Source of the DNA: Kytococcus schroeteri
GTDB taxonomy: Bacteria; Actinomycetota; Actinomycetes; Actinomycetales; Dermatophilaceae
Assembly: GCF_042433515.1 (NCBI RefSeq)
Contig: NZ_JBHLVH010000009.1
Coordinates: 1 to 58,944 of the forward strand
Direction of reading: 5' to 3'
Length of the DNA: 58,944 nt
The translations under genes and the position numbers were made by a program. The notes under the pieces were generated by a model. That model made no database searches. It saw only the letters and a program-made list of their open reading frames with translations, and was not told the DNA's origin. Below, piece after piece: positions 56,806-58,944 of the stretch (its first letter is position 1; every line of letters begins with the position of its first letter).

Positions 56806-57957
56806 ATGACCACGTCCCCTGTCGACCTGAACCACGGCCCCACGCACGAGGCCGACCGCGGCCCGGCGATGCCGGCCCTGGACTACAACGCCATCCGCCC
56901 GGCGTCCCGGACGCTGTGGATCGGCATGCTCGCGGTGGCCGCCGGCCTGGGCGCCCTCGCCGCCTTCCTCGTGGGCTGGAACATCGCCCTGTTCGTGATC
57001 TTCACCGCGGTGTTCTTCCTCGTCGCCCTCTACGTGGGCTACCGCGTCACGGCGGGGCACCGCCAGGGCGTCGACCAGGTGATCCGCGCGATGGTGTACA
57101 TCGCCTTCGCGCTGGCCGTGATCCCGTTGGTCTGGCTCCTGTGGTCGGTGGTGAGCAACGCGGTGCCCGCGCTGGCCACCAACCCGCACGTCCTCACCGA
57201 GGACATGTACGGGATCTCCGGTGGCGTGGACGAGAAGCGCGTCGAGGAGGGCGCCGACCTGGTCGGTGGCATGAAGCACGCCCTCATCGGCACGCTGCTC
57301 ATCACCCTCATCGCGTCGGTGATCTCCATCCCGGTCGGCTTCATGGCCGCCATCTACCTGGTGGAGTACGGCACCAACGGCTGGCTGTCCCGCGCCCTGC
57401 GCTTCCTCGTGGACGTCATGACCGGTGTGCCGTCCATCGTGGCCGGTCTGTTCGCCTACGCGCTGTTCTCGATGATCTTCGGCCCGGGCACCAAGATGGG
57501 CATCGCCGGTGCGATCGCGCTGTGCGTGCTCATGATCCCGATCGTGGTGCGCAACTCCGAGGAGATGCTCCGCGTCATCTCGCGCGACCTGCGTGAGTCG
57601 GCGCTGGCCCTGGGCGTGCCCAAGTGGCGCGTCATCACCAAGATCGTGCTGCCCACCGCGGCCGCCGGTCTGGCCTCCAGCGTGTTCCTGGGTGTGTCGC
57701 GCGTCATCGGTGAGACCGCCCCGCTGCTGGTCGCCGCCGGGTACAACGCCGCCACCAACTGGAACCCCTTCGAGGGCCCGATGAACTCGCTGGCCTTCTA
57801 CGCATACCAGTTGTTCCAGTACCCCCTGAACGGCGGGTATCCTGACCCGAGTCTCGAGCGCTCCTGGATCGCAGTGTTCCTGCTGGTGGTCCTGGTGCTC
57901 GTTCTGAACCTGATCGCACGAGCCATCGCTGCCGCCCTGGCACCGAAGAAGAGCTGA
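56806..57957 (+). CDS. pstA: Phosphate ABC transporter permease PstA
   Basis: 383 residues. Longer than E. coli PstA because of an extra N-terminal region with two additional hydrophobic segments (residues about 37-85). The core has MTGVPSIVAGLFAYALFSMI, an EAA loop in SALALGVPKWRVITKIVLPT, and RVIGETAPLLVAAG. Partner of PstC in the phosphate channel. One base separates it from the pstC stop; pstB follows 14 bp downstream. Confidence 0.96.
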   Translation: MTTSPVDLNHGPTHEADRGPAMPALDYNAIRPASRTLWIGMLAVAAGLGALAAFLVGWNIALFVIFTAVFFLVALYVGYRVTAGHRQGVDQVIRAMVYIAFALAVIPLVWLLWSVVSNAVPALATNPHVLTEDMYGISGGVDEKRVEEGADLVGGMKHALIGTLLITLIASVISIPVGFMAAIYLVEYGTNGWLSRALRFLVDVMTGVPSIVAGLFAYALFSMIFGPGTKMGIAGAIALCVLMIPIVVRNSEEMLRVISRDLRESALALGVPKWRVITKIVLPTAAAGLASSVFLGVSRVIGETAPLLVAAGYNAATNWNPFEGPMNSLAFYAYQLFQYPLNGGYPDPSLERSWIAVFLLVVLVLVLNLIARAIAAALAPKKS

Positions 57958-57971
57958 CGAGGAGTCCCCGC

Positions 57972-58751
57972 GTGTCCAAGCGCATCGAACTGACCGACCT
58001 GAACATCTTCTACGGCGACTTCAAGGCCGTCGAGGACGTCAACATGGTCATCGAGCCCCGCACCGTGACGGCTTTCATCGGCTCGTCCGGCTGTGGCAAG
58101 TCCACGGTGCTCCGCACCATCAACCGCATGCACGAGGTGATCCCTGGCGCCCGTGTGGAAGGCAACATCCTGCTCGACGAGCAGCCGCTGTACGGCAAGT
58201 CGGTGGACCCCGTCGAGGTGCGTCGCCAGGTGGGCATGGTCTTCCAGAAGCCCAACCCCTTCCCGACCATGTCCATCCGCGAGAACGTGCTGGCCGGCGT
58301 GACGCTCAACGCCAAGCGCCTGCCCAAGCGTGACGCGGACGACCTGGTGGAGGCCTCCCTGCGCGGTGCCAACCTGTGGAACGAGGTCAAGGACCGTCTG
58401 GACAAGCCGGGTTCCGGCCTGTCCGGTGGTCAGCAGCAGCGTCTGTGCATCGCACGCGCCGTGGCCGTGCAGCCCGACGTGCTGCTCATGGACGAGCCCT
58501 GCTCGGCCCTCGACCCGATCTCGACCCTGGCCGTGGAGGACCTCATCCACGAGCTCAAGGAGAAGTACACGGTCGTCATCGTGACGCACAACATGCAGCA
58601 GGCCACGCGTGTGTCCGACAAGACCGCCTTCTTCAACATCGAGGGCACCGGCAAGCCCGGCCACCTCATCGAGTACGGCGAGACCAAGCAGATCTTCGAG
58701 AACCCCAGCCACCAGGAGACCGAGGACTACGTGTCCGGCCGCTTCGGCTGA
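57972..58751 (+). CDS. pstB: Phosphate ABC transporter ATPase PstB
   Basis: 259 residues from GTG 57972, after GAGGAG. Walker A GSSGCGKST at about 37-45, signature LSGGQQQR, Walker B VLLMDEPCSALDPIST and switch VTHNMQQ are intact. The QKPNPFPTMSIRENV segment is specific to PstB. Energises phosphate import through PstCA. No phoU follows; a hairpin terminator and then an IS end do. Confidence 0.97.
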   Translation: MSKRIELTDLNIFYGDFKAVEDVNMVIEPRTVTAFIGSSGCGKSTVLRTINRMHEVIPGARVEGNILLDEQPLYGKSVDPVEVRRQVGMVFQKPNPFPTMSIRENVLAGVTLNAKRLPKRDADDLVEASLRGANLWNEVKDRLDKPGSGLSGGQQQRLCIARAVAVQPDVLLMDEPCSALDPISTLAVEDLIHELKEKYTVVIVTHNMQQATRVSDKTAFFNIEGTGKPGHLIEYGETKQIFENPSHQETEDYVSGRFG

Positions 58752-58765
58752 TCCGTTCATCTGCA

Positions 58766-58810
58766 CGCACTGCTCCCCGCGTCTCCGTGTGAGAGGCGGG
58801 GAGCAGTGCG
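58766..58810 (+). terminator. Terminator of the pst operon
   Basis: 15-bp perfect arms (58766-58780 and 58796-58810), with a further TCTC/GAGA pairing in the loop, 14 bp after pstB. Confidence 0.82.
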
Positions 58811-58872
58811 TTGAGCACGGTCCTGGCGAGTGAGCGCGCACCCCAACAGGTCGTCACTCATACAATCGTTAT

Positions 58873-58944
58873 CAGGCTCTTCGGAGTTGAGCGTGGGTGC
58901 TTGGGGGTAGGGGTCGAGGTCCCGGGCATGATCTGAGGACTTCT
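58873..58944 (+). mobile_element. Left end of an ISL3-type IS (partial)
   Basis: The 26-bp terminal inverted repeat (58873-58898, tip GGCTCTTCGG) matches the reverse complement of 47-72. The sequence after it has no coding frame and should be the leader before the transposase start, beyond the window. The element has the same orientation as the one at the left edge. Confidence 0.78.

Overview
The window is high-GC (roughly 70%) actinobacterial chromosome. GTG and ATG starts, many 1-4 nt stop/start overlaps, strong GC-rich hairpins after genes, and several genes with a TANNNT box 6-7 nt before the start codon (leaderless transcription) all fit Actinomycetota. The marker content (fbaA-DUF3151-purA, purD-purC, sterol-carrier protein-purF-purM-DUF3073, DUF3516 helicase, PstSCAB) points to the Micrococcales. 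A Kytococcus/Dermacoccaceae-like organism is an inference, not proven by the sequence. Both ends of the window carry the same 26-bp terminal inverted repeat of an ISL3-type insertion sequence. The left copy also shows the last codons of its transposase. One run of 28 N lies at 29218-29245 between two hairpins, so this looks like a draft scaffold whose ends are collapsed IS copies.

Layout: 1-72 IS end; 281-4909 MFS exporter, fbaA-DUF3151, FUSC membrane protein, acetyltransferase; 4938-6507 a large perfect palindrome and purA; 6541-10809 two lipoproteins, a duplicated C-terminal piece of HelD and the intact HelD-type helicase; 11126-12445 two exported proteins; 12535-16956 sirtuin facing a macrodomain protein, PNPOx-family protein, purD-purC; 16984-19612 a patch of accessory genes (lipoprotein plus secreted metzincin-type protease, RHH/Doc toxin-antitoxin, a possibly decayed VOC gene); 19646-26398 small lipoproteins, AlaA-like aminotransferase, spermidine-synthase-like protein, zinc alcohol dehydrogenase, arginine deiminase, sterol-carrier-family protein; 26476-29488 purF-purM and DUF3073; 29684-34166 small membrane protein, CopC, YigZ, ATP-grasp ligase, lpd; 34269-36504 ACT protein plus PhzE-like TrpE/G fusion; 36583-39893 DedA, tRNA-Phe, tRNA-Asp, exported protein plus cholesterol oxidase; 40137-44702 tRNA-Glu, PHP protein, small enzymes, tRNA-Lys, RecQ-phosphoribosyltransferase fusion; 44784-50381 a four-gene ABC transporter operon, NCS1 permease plus cysteine hydrolase; 50382-54083 zinc-free rpmJ and rpmB behind a Zur box, DUF3516 helicase; 54313-58751 PHO box and pstSCAB; then the next IS end.

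How the genes work together: five purine biosynthesis genes (purA, D, C, F, M) lie in three separate places. The phosphate system pstSCAB is preceded by a two-unit GTTCAYC repeat with 11-bp period, as expected for PhoP control, with a hairpin after pstS. The L28/L36 pair is a zinc-sparing ribosome module under a perfect TGAGAAC-A-GTTCTCA palindrome. Less ordinary features are the convergent class-III-like sirtuin and macrodomain genes, an orphan PhzE-like enzyme next to an ACT regulator, a cholesterol oxidase translationally coupled to an unknown exported protein, a protease/lipoprotein pair with atypical base use, and a 108-codon HelD fragment whose last 51 residues match the intact gene exactly.
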